The translations under genes and the position numbers were made by a program. DNA of 64,000 bases, taken from contig JAAZZG010000006.1 of the NCBI GenBank assembly GCA_014237715.1, positions 62,001 to 126,000 of the forward strand, given 5' to 3'. A model generated the notes under the pieces. It saw only the letters and a program-made list of their open reading frames with translations. It searched no databases and was not told the DNA's origin. Position 1 is the first letter of the stretch. Each line of letters begins with the position of its first letter. Positions 28,572-36,069 of this stretch are shown here, one piece after another. This stretch comes from Acidimicrobiales bacterium. GTDB lineage: Bacteria; Actinomycetota; Acidimicrobiia; Acidimicrobiales; MedAcidi-G1.

Positions 28572-28602
28572 CAGTCGGCCGTAGGCGGGGCGGATCTACG
28601 GG

Positions 28603-29181
28603 TCAGGTGACCCGGGCCAGGAAGTTGGTTAGGAGATCGTGACCGTTGGCCGTCAGTATCGACTCGGGATGGAACTGCACGCCCTCCACGTCGAACTCGC
28701 GGTGTCGTAGGCCCATGACGAGGCCGTCCTCAGTGGTCGCCGTGATCTCCAACTCGTCGGGGACCGAGTCCCGGTCGACGATGAGCGAGTGGTAGCGGGT
28801 GGCTTCCAACGGAGCGGGTAGGCCGGCGAAGACTCCGGCGCCCTCGTGTTGGATCATCGACGTCTTACCGTGCATGACCTCCGGCGCCCGTACCACCGAG
28901 CCACCCCATGCGGCACCGATAGCTTGATGGCCGAGGCACACGCCTAGCAGGGGTACCCGTCCGGCTGCCCAGTGGATGACCGCCGTGGAGATGCCGGCGT
29001 CCTCCGGTCGTCCCGGCCCGGGGCTGATCAGCACAGCATCGGGAGCTAGGGCCTCCACGTCGGCCAGCGTCACCGCGTCGTGGCGGTGGACGAGCGGATC
29101 GGCACCGAGCTCACCCAGGTATTGGACGAGGTTGTAGACGAATGAGTCGTAGTTGTCGATGACCAGAACGCGTGGGCTCAC
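28603..29181 (-). CDS. Class I glutamine amidotransferase, anthranilate/aminodeoxychorismate synthase component II
   Basis: The 192-aa protein supplies ammonia from glutamine. It has the N-terminal [23 protein letters not shown], the oxyanion motif [11 protein letters not shown], the nucleophile [10 protein letters not shown] and the His-Glu pair in [13 protein letters not shown]. It could serve anthranilate (TrpG) or folate (PabA) synthesis; the location beside pknB and crgA matches the actinobacterial TrpG/PabA locus. Its partner synthase subunit is not in the window. The start is GTG 29181. Confidence 0.93.
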   Translation of the reverse strand: MSPRVLVIDNYDSFVYNLVQYLGELGADPLVHRHDAVTLADVEALAPDAVLISPGPGRPEDAGISTAVIHWAAGRVPLLGVCLGHQAIGAAWGGSVVRAPEVMHGKTSMIQHEGAGVFAGLPAPLEATRYHSLIVDRDSVPDELEITATTEDGLVMGLRHREFDVEGVQFHPESILTANGHDLLTNFLARVT

Positions 29182-29194
29182 TCTTGAGACGCTA
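29182..29194 (-). promoter_or_regulatory. Predicted leaderless promoter of the pabA/trpG gene
   Basis: On the minus strand TAGCGT (29194-29189) lies 7 bp before the GTG. The same TTAGCGT word precedes the gene at 34565. Confidence 0.45.
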
Positions 29195-29251
29195 ACCGAA
29201 CCGATTCGAGGCCCCGCTGGGTTCGGACCCCGGGATGGTGGCCGGGGGCCG

Positions 29252-29264
29252 TATCCTCGTGGAC
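29252..29264 (+). promoter_or_regulatory. Predicted leaderless promoter of crgA
   Basis: TATCCT at 29252-29257 lies 7 bp before the ATG; no ribosome-binding site is seen. Confidence 0.45.
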
Positions 29265-29615
29265 ATGTCGAGTAGCGAGAACGTCAACCCCACTTCGGAC
29301 CCGTCCCCTGAAGATGCTGTCGAGGGTGGTGCCACACCAGCGCGCCCCCGCCCCGCCAAGAAGCGGGTCCAGGGAGGTCGGGTTACCCCGAAGGGCACCC
29401 GTACCGGCGCCCCGGTGGACCACTCGATGTCAGCTGGTCATGCACCGTCGCCCACCTGGATGACGGTGCTGCTTTTCGGCCTGTTGGGCCTAGGCATTTT
29501 GATCATCTTCTTCAACTATGTCGGCTGGCTGCCCGGTGGAACCAGCAACGGTTTCCTGATGCTGGGCCTCGGTTCGATCCTCGGTGGGATCATCACCGCC
29601 ACCCAGTACCACTGA
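29265..29615 (+). CDS. crgA: Cell division protein CrgA
   Basis: The 116-aa protein has a hydrophilic Pro/Lys-rich N-terminus ([23 protein letters not shown]), then [26 protein letters not shown] and [21 protein letters not shown], the two membrane segments and C-terminal ATQ-x signature of CrgA. CrgA is a divisome membrane protein that interacts with FtsZ-ring components and helps coordinate septal synthesis in actinobacteria. I choose ATG 29265; an upstream in-frame ATG at 29235 would put the TATCCT element inside the gene. Confidence 0.92.
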   Translation: MSSSENVNPTSDPSPEDAVEGGATPARPRPAKKRVQGGRVTPKGTRTGAPVDHSMSAGHAPSPTWMTVLLFGLLGLGILIIFFNYVGWLPGGTSNGFLMLGLGSILGGIITATQYH

Positions 29616-29691
29616 CCTAGCCCGTGCTGGGGTCCGGCGATCGAACCGGATCGCATCTTGGAATCACATCTCTGTGATTCGCCCACAGGCG

Positions 29692-29750
29692 TGTCCACAC
29701 CCTGTGGAAAACCATCGCTTTTAAAGAGCGTCTGAACAGGCGCGACGCGT
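29692..29750. other. DnaA-box-like cluster plus second copy of the 19-bp origin word
   Basis: The 149-bp gap after crgA has TGTCCACAC at 29692-29700, minus-strand TTTTCCACA at 29703-29711 (one mismatch from the DnaA consensus) and, 20 bp later, the same 19-bp word found upstream of dnaA (29732-29750). No gene fits here. The pairing of both elements resembles the dnaA upstream region and hints at a second DnaA-related site. Confidence 0.5.
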
Positions 29751-29764
29751 CCATTGACGGAGGG

Positions 29765-30016
29765 TCACTCTTCGGAGGCCTGGAGCTCCATGTCGTCCAT
29801 GCAGTGACGCGGCGGGTCGGGGACCTCGTCAGGGGCCACCGTCATCCGGACTTCGGTCCCGCAGAGGCTGCAGCGGTACTGGAGCTTCACCTTCCGGAGT
29901 TCGCCGACCGGCGGAGGTTCGGGAATCGGAGTGGCTAGGGCTCGTAGCACAGCGATGCCCATGCGCAGCATCATCACGGCCACCGCGATGGCCATGATGA
30001 TCTTGAACGTCAGCAT
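29765..30016 (-). CDS. Small membrane protein with zinc-ribbon-like motif
   Basis: The 83-aa product starts with one membrane segment (FKIIMAIAVAVMMLRMGIAVL), followed by a cytosolic or external domain with YRCSLCGTEVRMT and PPRHCMDDM. The CxxC and HC pairs probably bind a metal. Similar short proteins occur in many actinobacteria. Function is unknown. It lies alone between crgA and a divergent DoxX gene. Confidence 0.75.
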   Translation of the reverse strand: MLTFKIIMAIAVAVMMLRMGIAVLRALATPIPEPPPVGELRKVKLQYRCSLCGTEVRMTVAPDEVPDPPRHCMDDMELQASEE

Positions 30017-30156
30017 CCAGCCAGCCTAGGACCGGCCAGGGAACGGACCCGGAGGCCGAGTGGCCCCAGTTCACGGATCTCCTCGTCCAGTGGGGTCCGG
30101 TCCCCCGGTAGTGTCCGCGTCGGTCGAGTCCTGCCCACCTGACCGGAGGTATTTCC

Positions 30157-30678
30157 ATGGAACTGACCACTGACGCCAACCTGGCCCTGCTGATCCTGCG
30201 GGTGGTGGTGGGTCTGACGTTGGCTGCCCACGGCTGGAACAAGTTCACCGGCGGGGGGAAGATCCCGGGCACCGGACGGTGGTTCGACAGCATCGGGATG
30301 CGTCCCGGGCGGTTGAACGCCTATCTGGCGGCGTCGACCGAGCTGGGCGCCGGCCTTCTGCTGGCGGTGGGCCTTCTCCATTCGTTGGCCGCCGCGGGCG
30401 TAATCGGCGTGATGACCGTTGCCGGTTGGACGTCGCATCGCAGCAACGGGTTTTTCATCATCAAGGAGGGCTGGGAGTACGTCTTCGTGCTGGCCGCCAT
30501 GTCCCTGGTGACAGCAATCCTGGGTCCCGGCTCCTGGTCGGTGGATGACGCCCTGGGCATCGCCGACGACCTCAACGGCATGACCGGGCTGTGGATCGCG
30601 CTGCTGGTCGGCGTGGGCGGTGGTGTCGTCCAGATGCTTACCTTCTACCGGCCATCCAGCGTGGCGCGGGGCGACTGA
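30157..30678 (+). CDS. DoxX family membrane protein
   Basis: The 173-aa protein has four predicted membrane segments and the DoxX-family opening LALLILRVVVGLTLAAHGWNKFTGGGKIPGTGRWFDSIGM, followed by AYLAASTELGAGLLLAVGLL. The family is linked to redox and thiol stress in some species, but the role here is unknown. The ATG has ACCGGAGGT nine bases upstream, a strong ribosome-binding site. Confidence 0.87.
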   Translation: MELTTDANLALLILRVVVGLTLAAHGWNKFTGGGKIPGTGRWFDSIGMRPGRLNAYLAASTELGAGLLLAVGLLHSLAAAGVIGVMTVAGWTSHRSNGFFIIKEGWEYVFVLAAMSLVTAILGPGSWSVDDALGIADDLNGMTGLWIALLVGVGGGVVQMLTFYRPSSVARGD

Positions 30679-30693
30679 TCGGACCGGCGGATC

Positions 30694-31788
30694 GTGCCAG
30701 ATCACCTCAGGGGCCCGCTGGACGAAGACCTGGACCTCCGGGCATTGGAGGAATGGCTGGTCGACCGCCTCTCTGACGACGGGGTCGGGGCCGTGCGATT
30801 GGCGGCACCGGTCCGACCCGAGGGCGGCTACTCGGGAGAGACGCTGATCCTGCCTGCCGTCGTCGAGAAGGATGGCCGGGAGGTAGAGGAGCGCTTCGTC
30901 GTGAGGCGGGAGCCTTCGGAGGCGGCCATCTACCCGGCGCAGTCGCCGACCACCACCGTGGAGGTGGAGCTGCAGTGGCGGGTGCTGCGGGGACTGGAGG
31001 ACCACTCCGAGGTGCCCGTGGCCCCGTCAGTCGGCTTCGAGCCGGACGGGAAGGTCCTGGGTGGACCGTTCTTCGTGACCGGCTTCGTAGCCGGCGACAT
31101 ACCGCGGGAGGATCCGGCCTACGTAGCCGAGGGCTTCTATGCGGAAGCCACGCCTGAGCGCAGGCGGGCCATGAACGAGGCGGCAGCGCAAACCATCGCC
31201 ACGGTGAACCGGGTGGACTGGATGACCGCCGGCCTCGGCCACCTGGTCCCGGAGGGGTGTGAGCCCACGAACCTTCGCCAACTGGACCTGTGGGAGGAGT
31301 TCGCCACGGGCGAGTTGCGAGGGCGCCTGCATCCGACCCTGGCCGAAGGTTGGCGGAGGCTCAGGGCCGAGGTTCCACCCGATGCTCCACCGGCCCTCTG
31401 CTGGGGTGACTGCAGGCTGGGGAACATCTTCTGGGATGGAGCCAGGCCGGCCTGCACGACCGACTTCGAGGGGGCGACCATCGCCCCGGCGGAGTTCGAC
31501 CTGGGATGGTTCTTGAGCTTCGACCGGTGGATCCACGAGGCCTGCGGGAACCCCCGCCTGGACGGCGAGCCCTCCCGGGAGGAGCTGGTCGGGGTGTACG
31601 AGCGGGCGTTGGGACGCCGGGCTGTGGGTGTGCGCTGGCACGAGGTCTTCGGCGCGGCCCGCTACTGCGCCGTCGTCCTGCGGGTCATGAACCGCCTGGA
31701 GGAACGCGGCCTCCTGCCACCCGGGAGCGACCTCTACCTGGGCGGCGGGGTCACTGATGCCCTGCAGATGCAGTTGGAGGAACGCTGA
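30694..31788 (+). CDS. APH-fold phosphotransferase family protein
   Basis: The 364-aa protein has the aminoglycoside-phosphotransferase fold: VRREPSEAAIYPAQS for the ATP-binding Lys/Arg region, then the catalytic loop LCWGDCRLGNIFWD and the metal-binding TDFEGATIAPAEFDLGW. WGD replaces the usual HGD, common in the acyl-CoA-dehydrogenase-associated subfamily. This is probably a small-molecule kinase of unknown substrate rather than a resistance gene. GTG 30694 lies 15 bp after the DoxX stop. Confidence 0.82.
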   Translation: MPDHLRGPLDEDLDLRALEEWLVDRLSDDGVGAVRLAAPVRPEGGYSGETLILPAVVEKDGREVEERFVVRREPSEAAIYPAQSPTTTVEVELQWRVLRGLEDHSEVPVAPSVGFEPDGKVLGGPFFVTGFVAGDIPREDPAYVAEGFYAEATPERRRAMNEAAAQTIATVNRVDWMTAGLGHLVPEGCEPTNLRQLDLWEEFATGELRGRLHPTLAEGWRRLRAEVPPDAPPALCWGDCRLGNIFWDGARPACTTDFEGATIAPAEFDLGWFLSFDRWIHEACGNPRLDGEPSREELVGVYERALGRRAVGVRWHEVFGAARYCAVVLRVMNRLEERGLLPPGSDLYLGGGVTDALQMQLEER

Positions 31789-31802
31789 ACCGGCGACCCA
31801 CC

Positions 31803-31814
31803 TACGGTGACGGT
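31803..31814 (+). promoter_or_regulatory. Possible leaderless promoter of the HDAC-family gene
   Basis: TACGGT at 31803-31808 lies 6 bp before the ATG. The gene is only 26 bp from the upstream stop, so read-through is also possible. Confidence 0.3.
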
Positions 31815-32843
31815 ATGCAGGTCATCTTGAGCGACGACCACCGTGCCCACTTCCCGTCCGCGGAACTCTTCGAGGGTGGCCTGGTTCGGCCATTCGAGTG
31901 TCCGGAACGATGGGACCACGTGGTGGCCGCCCTGGATGCGGCCGGGTTCGAGGACCGTCATGATCCTGAGCCGGTCGACCTGGATGGGGTCGTCCGGGTC
32001 CACGATCCTGCCTACGTCGACTTCCTACGGACGTTCTGGGAGGACTGGACGGCATCCGGGCATACGGGCGACGCCATCCCCACGATGTTTCCGGTGCGGG
32101 GACTCCGCCACGATCGGGTGCCCCTCGAGCCCGATGGTCGGCTGGGGTACTTCGCCCTCGCCGCTGAGACGGCGATCACCGCCGGGACGTGGAAGGCCGC
32201 ATCGGCTGCTGCGGCAATTGCCCAGACCGGGCAGCGCCTTGTCGCCGGCGGGTCGCCGGTGGCCTTCGGACTGTGCAGGCCGCCGGGCCACCATGCGTCG
32301 TCCGACCAGTTCGGCGGCTACTGCTTTCTGAACAACGCGGCCATCGCCGCAGAGGGGTTCCTCGTCGACGGAGCCGATCGGGTGGCGGTACTGGACATCG
32401 ACTTCCACCACGGCAACGGCACCCAGGGCATCTTCTGGGAGCGGGCCGACGTGCTTTTCACGTCGCTCCACGGGCACCCGGCCGACGCTTTCCCGTACTT
32501 CCTAGGTTATGAGGACGAGACGGGGGCCGGTCTCGGAGAGGGCTGCACCGCCAACTATCCGATGCGCCCCGGTACGGGCTTCGCCGAATGGTCGACGGCC
32601 CTGGACGATGCCTGCCGGCGGATCCTCGCCCACCGACCAGATGCCCTGGTGGTGTCGCTGGGCGTTGACACCTTCGAGGGTGATCCGATCAGCTTCTTCC
32701 GCCTAGCCACCGCTGACTACCTGGAGGTGGGCCGCCGTATCGGCGCCCTGGGCCTGCCCACCCTGTATGTGATGGAAGGTGGCTACGCGGTGGCGGAGAT
32801 CGGCACCAACGCCGTCAACGTTCTGACCGGACACATCGGCTGA
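31815..32843 (+). CDS. Histone-deacetylase-family amidohydrolase (acetylpolyamine amidohydrolase-like)
   Basis: The 342-aa zinc hydrolase has the arginase/deacetylase fold with RPPGHHASSDQFGGYCFLNNAAIAA, the metal-binding VLDIDFHHGNGTQGIFWER, a second ligand in SLGVDTFEGDP and the C-terminal MEGGYAVAEIG. The HPERP-like loop reads ECPERWDHVV. Bacterial members deacetylate acetylated polyamines or other small amides. No polyamine genes adjoin, so the substrate is open. Confidence 0.9.
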   Translation: MQVILSDDHRAHFPSAELFEGGLVRPFECPERWDHVVAALDAAGFEDRHDPEPVDLDGVVRVHDPAYVDFLRTFWEDWTASGHTGDAIPTMFPVRGLRHDRVPLEPDGRLGYFALAAETAITAGTWKAASAAAAIAQTGQRLVAGGSPVAFGLCRPPGHHASSDQFGGYCFLNNAAIAAEGFLVDGADRVAVLDIDFHHGNGTQGIFWERADVLFTSLHGHPADAFPYFLGYEDETGAGLGEGCTANYPMRPGTGFAEWSTALDDACRRILAHRPDALVVSLGVDTFEGDPISFFRLATADYLEVGRRIGALGLPTLYVMEGGYAVAEIGTNAVNVLTGHIG

Positions 32844-32874
32844 CCAGCAGGCTCCCTGACGTCTGATTCGGTGA

Positions 32875-33258
32875 TCAGACGTTGTCCCGTTCGGCCAGCT
32901 GGCGCTTGGTGGCGACGAGGCGCCAGGCATCCTCGACCACGGCGGCCACCTCGTCCCAGTCGAGGTCCACGTCGAGCCGCAGGCCGACCCATCCCCGGGG
33001 GCCCACGTAGGGGGGGACGAAAAACCGGTCCGGTTCCTGCTCGACCAGCTCGGCCTGTACCCCGGCTGCCGCCTTGAACCACAGGGTGGGACGGTCGTCC
33101 TCGTGGTGGTGGTGCAGGTTGCAGAAGGCCGTACGCCTGACCACGGCGAAGGTAGGCATGCCGTGGTTTATCCGCTCCTCGACACCGGGCAGCGGGAGGC
33201 AGGCAGTCCGTAGTCCGGTCAACAACGCCTGATCCTGAGCGTCACGATCCGTGGTCAT
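32875..33258 (-). CDS. MmcQ/YjbR family protein
   Basis: The 127-aa protein carries CyaY-like-fold family features: LPGVEERINHGMPTFAVVRRTAFCNL, the PTLWFKAAAGVQAELVEQEPDRFFVPPYVGPRGWVGLRLD core and a C-terminal AWRLVATKRQLAE. Some relatives bind DNA, but function is not established. ATG 33258 is chosen because the longer open frame upstream passes through tRNA-Ala. Confidence 0.82.
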   Translation of the reverse strand: MTTDRDAQDQALLTGLRTACLPLPGVEERINHGMPTFAVVRRTAFCNLHHHHEDDRPTLWFKAAAGVQAELVEQEPDRFFVPPYVGPRGWVGLRLDVDLDWDEVAAVVEDAWRLVATKRQLAERDNV

Positions 33259-33286
33259 CCGGTTATCGACAGACGACGATTCATGG

Positions 33287-33360
33287 TGGAGCTGATGGGA
33301 ATCGAACCCACGACCCCCTGCTTGCAAAGCAGGTGCTCTAGCCAACTGAGCTACAGCCCC
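33287..33360 (-). tRNA. tRNA-Ala (TGC anticodon)
   Basis: A complete 74-nt cloverleaf on the minus strand: acceptor GGGGCTG with CAGCTCC (one G-U pair), D-arm AGCTCAGTTGGCTAGAGC, anticodon stem CCTGC/GCAGG with loop TTTGCAA and T-arm GTGGGTTCGATTCCCAT. The discriminator is A; CCA is encoded at 33286-33284. Confidence 0.97.
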
Positions 33361-33418
33361 GTGTATAGATCCAGCGTACGGCCACCGACCGGGGAGGAAA
33401 CCGACTAGGAATTCGATC

Positions 33419-34495
33419 GTGATCAAGTACCTGGGATCCAAGCGACGGCTCGTCCCGGTACTTGACGCCCTATGCGCGGCGTCGGGGGCAACCACCGCGC
33501 TCGACCTGTTCACCGGCACCACCCGGGTGGCCCAGGCCTTCAAGCAGCGGGGGCTGACGGTCACCGCGGTCGACTCGGCTCGGTATGCGCACCTCTTCGC
33601 CGAGTGCTATGTGGCCATCGACGCTGGTGAGGTCGACACTGATGACCTGGCCGACGCACTGGCCCATCTCGACGGACTTCCGGGAGAGGAGGGGTACGTC
33701 ACCGAGATCTTCTGTCGTCGGGCCCGGTTCTTCCGTCCGGAGAACGGCGCCCGGATCGATGCCATCCGCAATGCCCTGGAAAAGGATTTCACGACCTCGC
33801 CGTTGTATCCGATCCTGCTGACCAGCCTCATCGAGGCCGCCGACCGGGTGGACTCGACGACCGGCCAGCAGATGGCGTACCTCAAGGCATGGGCCCCCCG
33901 GGCTGCTCGGGACTTAGAGTTGCGGGCCCCCAAGCTGCTCTTGGGTGCGGGTACGGCTCTTCATGGCGATGCGGTCGAACTGGTTCGTGACGGCTCGCTG
34001 GGGTCGTTCGACCTCGCCTATCTGGACCCGCCCTACAACCGACACCGCTACACGGCGAATTACCACGTGTGGGAGACCCTCGTGGCATGGGATGCCCCCG
34101 AGCACTACGGGGTGGCGTGCAAGCGGACCGAAGTGCGTGATGAGCCGACCAGCGTGTTCAACCGCAAGGGGGAGATGCCGGCGGCGTTGGCCGAGGTGGT
34201 GGCTGGTGTGGACGCCGAGGTGGTGGTGCTGTCCTACAACGACGAGTCGTGGCTGAATCGTGACGAACTCGAGGACCTATGTCGGGCGCGGAAATCTGGA
34301 GGGCGTACTGACGTGCGGTTGCTGGCCTTTGAACAGGACCGGTACGTGGGGGCCAAAATCGGCATCCACGGGCCGGACGGGTCGAAGGTGGGTGCGGTCT
34401 CCCACACCCGGAATCGGGAGTACGTGGTGCTGGCCGGCGAACGGTCCCGCGTCGAGCACATGGCCTCAGCGGTGGAGGGTGACCGATCCCGGTGA
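33419..34495 (+). CDS. D12-class (Dam-like) DNA adenine N6-methyltransferase, solitary
   Basis: The 358-aa protein begins MIKYLGSKRRLVPVL, the conserved D12-class opening, with the AdoMet site ALDLFTGTTRVAQAFKQRGL at ~27-46 and the catalytic motif DPPYNRHRY at 203-211. It should methylate adenine in a short DNA site, GATC being the family archetype. No restriction enzyme, McrBC or BREX-like gene is nearby, so an epigenetic or repair role is more likely than defence. GTG 33419 has AGGA eight bases upstream. A 20-bp palindrome overlaps its stop codon. Confidence 0.87.
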   Translation: MIKYLGSKRRLVPVLDALCAASGATTALDLFTGTTRVAQAFKQRGLTVTAVDSARYAHLFAECYVAIDAGEVDTDDLADALAHLDGLPGEEGYVTEIFCRRARFFRPENGARIDAIRNALEKDFTTSPLYPILLTSLIEAADRVDSTTGQQMAYLKAWAPRAARDLELRAPKLLLGAGTALHGDAVELVRDGSLGSFDLAYLDPPYNRHRYTANYHVWETLVAWDAPEHYGVACKRTEVRDEPTSVFNRKGEMPAALAEVVAGVDAEVVVLSYNDESWLNRDELEDLCRARKSGGRTDVRLLAFEQDRYVGAKIGIHGPDGSKVGAVSHTRNREYVVLAGERSRVEHMASAVEGDRSR

Positions 34496-34508
34496 CCCGG
34501 GTCACCGG
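34489..34508. repeat. 20-bp perfect palindrome overlapping the methyltransferase stop
   Basis: CCGGTGACCCGGGTCACCGG reads the same on both strands and contains the TGA of the methyltransferase gene. A related, less symmetric element (GGTGA-ACCCGG-TCACC) overlaps its right end at 34507-34522. It could be an operator for the next gene or a strong RNA hairpin. Confidence 0.6.
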
Positions 34509-34551
34509 TGAACCCGGTCACCATCCGGAGGGCCACCGGGGTGCGGGTCGT

Positions 34552-34564
34552 TAGCGTTTTTCGG
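34552..34564 (+). promoter_or_regulatory. Predicted leaderless promoter of the NTF2-like gene
   Basis: TAGCGT at 34552-34557 lies 7 bp before the ATG, 44 bp downstream of the palindrome. Confidence 0.45.
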
Positions 34565-34957
34565 ATGGATACCGCACTGCTGGATCGAACCTTCGCCCCC
34601 CCGGCCGGTCCGGGCCGACTGCTCTTCGAGCGGTTCATGGCCCGGCTTGAACACGGCGACCTCGAGGTACTCCTCGACCTATTTGCCGATGATGCCGAGG
34701 TGCTGGCCTTCGGCGGTGTACGCCGTGGACATGCCGAGGTGGGTCATTGGCTGGGGGAGATGCTGGTCGAGCAGGGACCGGGCATGCTCGTGTCGATCGA
34801 CCGATTCACCGAGGAAGGCGACGTCGTCCGCTTCGAGGTCACCATCACCAGCCTCGAGGGCCAGGTTCGACAGGTCTGCGGCGTACTGGCCTTCGCCGAG
34901 GGTCGCATCGTTCGGTTTCTCTCGGGTCTCATCACTGATCTCAACGACTGGAGCTGA
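34565..34957 (+). CDS. NTF2/SnoaL-like protein
   Basis: The 130-aa product has the cone-shaped NTF2-like pattern: FERFMARLEHGDLEVLLDLFADDAEVLAFGGVRRGHAEVGHWLGEMLVEQ, then alternating strands VSIDRFTEEGDVVRFEVTITSLEGQVRQVCGVLAFAEGRIVRFLSGL. Such small proteins are isomerases, hydrolases or binding proteins. No partner gene indicates a function. I choose ATG 34565 over 34508 because of the upstream TAGCGT and the position of the fold. Confidence 0.68.
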   Translation: MDTALLDRTFAPPAGPGRLLFERFMARLEHGDLEVLLDLFADDAEVLAFGGVRRGHAEVGHWLGEMLVEQGPGMLVSIDRFTEEGDVVRFEVTITSLEGQVRQVCGVLAFAEGRIVRFLSGLITDLNDWS

Positions 34958-34987
34958 ACCTTCAACCTCGTTTGTCGGATCAGCTCC

Positions 34988-35821
34988 TCAGACCGCCATA
35001 GGGCGGCCGAAGGGCAGTTCTGTCTGCCACCCGGCCAGAAACGCCTCGGCCCGTTCGCAGGCAGCGAGCACTGGCCCGTCGGCATGGCCGACTACCGAAC
35101 TGATGACGTCGGTGACGGCATCGCGAGAAGCATCCGCATCACCGATCAGTGGCCCGGCGGTCGTCACAAAGTCGGGGAGGGCCAGTACGCCGCTGCGACG
35201 GCAGTGGGCCACCGCCCTAGTGGTCAGCGGGAGCGGACCGGTGGGAACGACGGCCCGGACCCGGAGCTGATCTGCAACTTCGTGGTCGATGGCGCCGACC
35301 TTGGACCCCACGAACAACAGATCGGCCTCGGCAGTCAAGGGCTGTTCGGCATCGATGACGACTAGGCCCCGGGCGGTGAGTTCGGCAGTCAGCTCCGGGC
35401 CGGCTGATCCGTCGACTACGGCGGTACCGGCATCCGGGCAGGCGGTCAGACCAGCAGCCACCGCGCCGACAGCCAGAAGTACGGCGTCCGGCACCGTGGC
35501 GGCAGCTGACTCGATGGCCTCCAACGAGCCGGTGTCGACCCCCTTGGCGGCGACCAGTCGATAGTCGACGTCCCACCCGGCCACCTCGGCGACGAACGCG
35601 GCCACCGCGGTGTCACGGCCATCGGGAGCGGCGTTGATGCCAGCCGAGATCCCGGTTTCCCGGCGCTCGAGGACGGCCAGGGCGTAGGTGGTCGACCGAG
35701 CCAGGTCCTTTGCTCCCCCTTGGAGGATCTTGGGTGCACATCGCACGACGCCGGTCCCGGCCACATCGGCGAGGTCGATGGCCACGAAGGCGTCGGTAGA
35801 GGTGAGCTTGCGGATGAACAC
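34988..35821 (-). CDS. Rossmann-fold protein related to Glu/Leu/Phe/Val dehydrogenases (tentative)
   Basis: The 277-aa protein has GGAKDLARSTTYALAVLERRETGISAGINAAPDGRDTAVAAFVAEVAGW, reminiscent of the glycine-rich N-terminal region of amino-acid dehydrogenases, and a later DADLLFVGSKVGAIDHEVADQL-like segment as in their NAD domain. It is much shorter than a full enzyme (~350-450 aa), and the catalytic Lys pocket is not evident. It starts at GTG 35821, three bases after xseB, so it belongs to the xseA-xseB operon. It may be a non-catalytic relative. Confidence 0.5.
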   Translation of the reverse strand: MFIRKLTSTDAFVAIDLADVAGTGVVRCAPKILQGGAKDLARSTTYALAVLERRETGISAGINAAPDGRDTAVAAFVAEVAGWDVDYRLVAAKGVDTGSLEAIESAAATVPDAVLLAVGAVAAGLTACPDAGTAVVDGSAGPELTAELTARGLVVIDAEQPLTAEADLLFVGSKVGAIDHEVADQLRVRAVVPTGPLPLTTRAVAHCRRSGVLALPDFVTTAGPLIGDADASRDAVTDVISSVVGHADGPVLAACERAEAFLAGWQTELPFGRPMAV

Positions 35822-35824
35822 CGG

Positions 35825-36058
35825 TCAGGTGCCGGCTTCCTGTCCGGCGGTTTCAGTGTCGAGGGCGGCGATCACCCGGGTGACGTGGAGACGGGCGTCA
35901 TCGAGACGGGAACGGCAGTGGCGGATGAGCACGTCGGCCCGCTGCACCCGCTCGGCCAGCAGGTCCACGTCGGCGGTGTCGGACTCCAGGGTCCCGAGGA
36001 TTTGCTGGAGTTCGTCGAGGGCTTCGGCGTAGCCGGGCAGGTCCCCATCGGTGGTCAC
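35825..36058 (-). CDS. xseB: Exodeoxyribonuclease VII small subunit
   Basis: The 77-aa protein has the family core YAEALDELQQILGTLESDTADVDLLAERVQRADVLIRHCRSRLDDAR, a helical hairpin that binds several-fold to XseA. It lies 11 bp downstream of xseA in the same operon. Confidence 0.94.
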   Translation of the reverse strand: MTTDGDLPGYAEALDELQQILGTLESDTADVDLLAERVQRADVLIRHCRSRLDDARLHVTRVIAALDTETAGQEAGT

Positions 36059-36069
36059 TGGTCGCCCTC

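Noticed and set aside
30010-31005. A 331-codon minus-strand frame opposite the DoxX and APH-fold genes
   Set aside because: It spans two real genes on the other strand and has a random-looking composition.
30694-31788. Aminoglycoside resistance gene
   Set aside because: The APH fold is shared by many small-molecule kinases; WGD replaces HGD and there is no resistance context.
33259-33564. N-terminal extension of the MmcQ/YjbR gene
   Set aside because: The added codons pass through tRNA-Ala and into the antisense of the methyltransferase gene.
33419-34495. Restriction-modification or phage-defence system
   Set aside because: Only the methyltransferase is present; the neighbours are housekeeping or unrelated genes.
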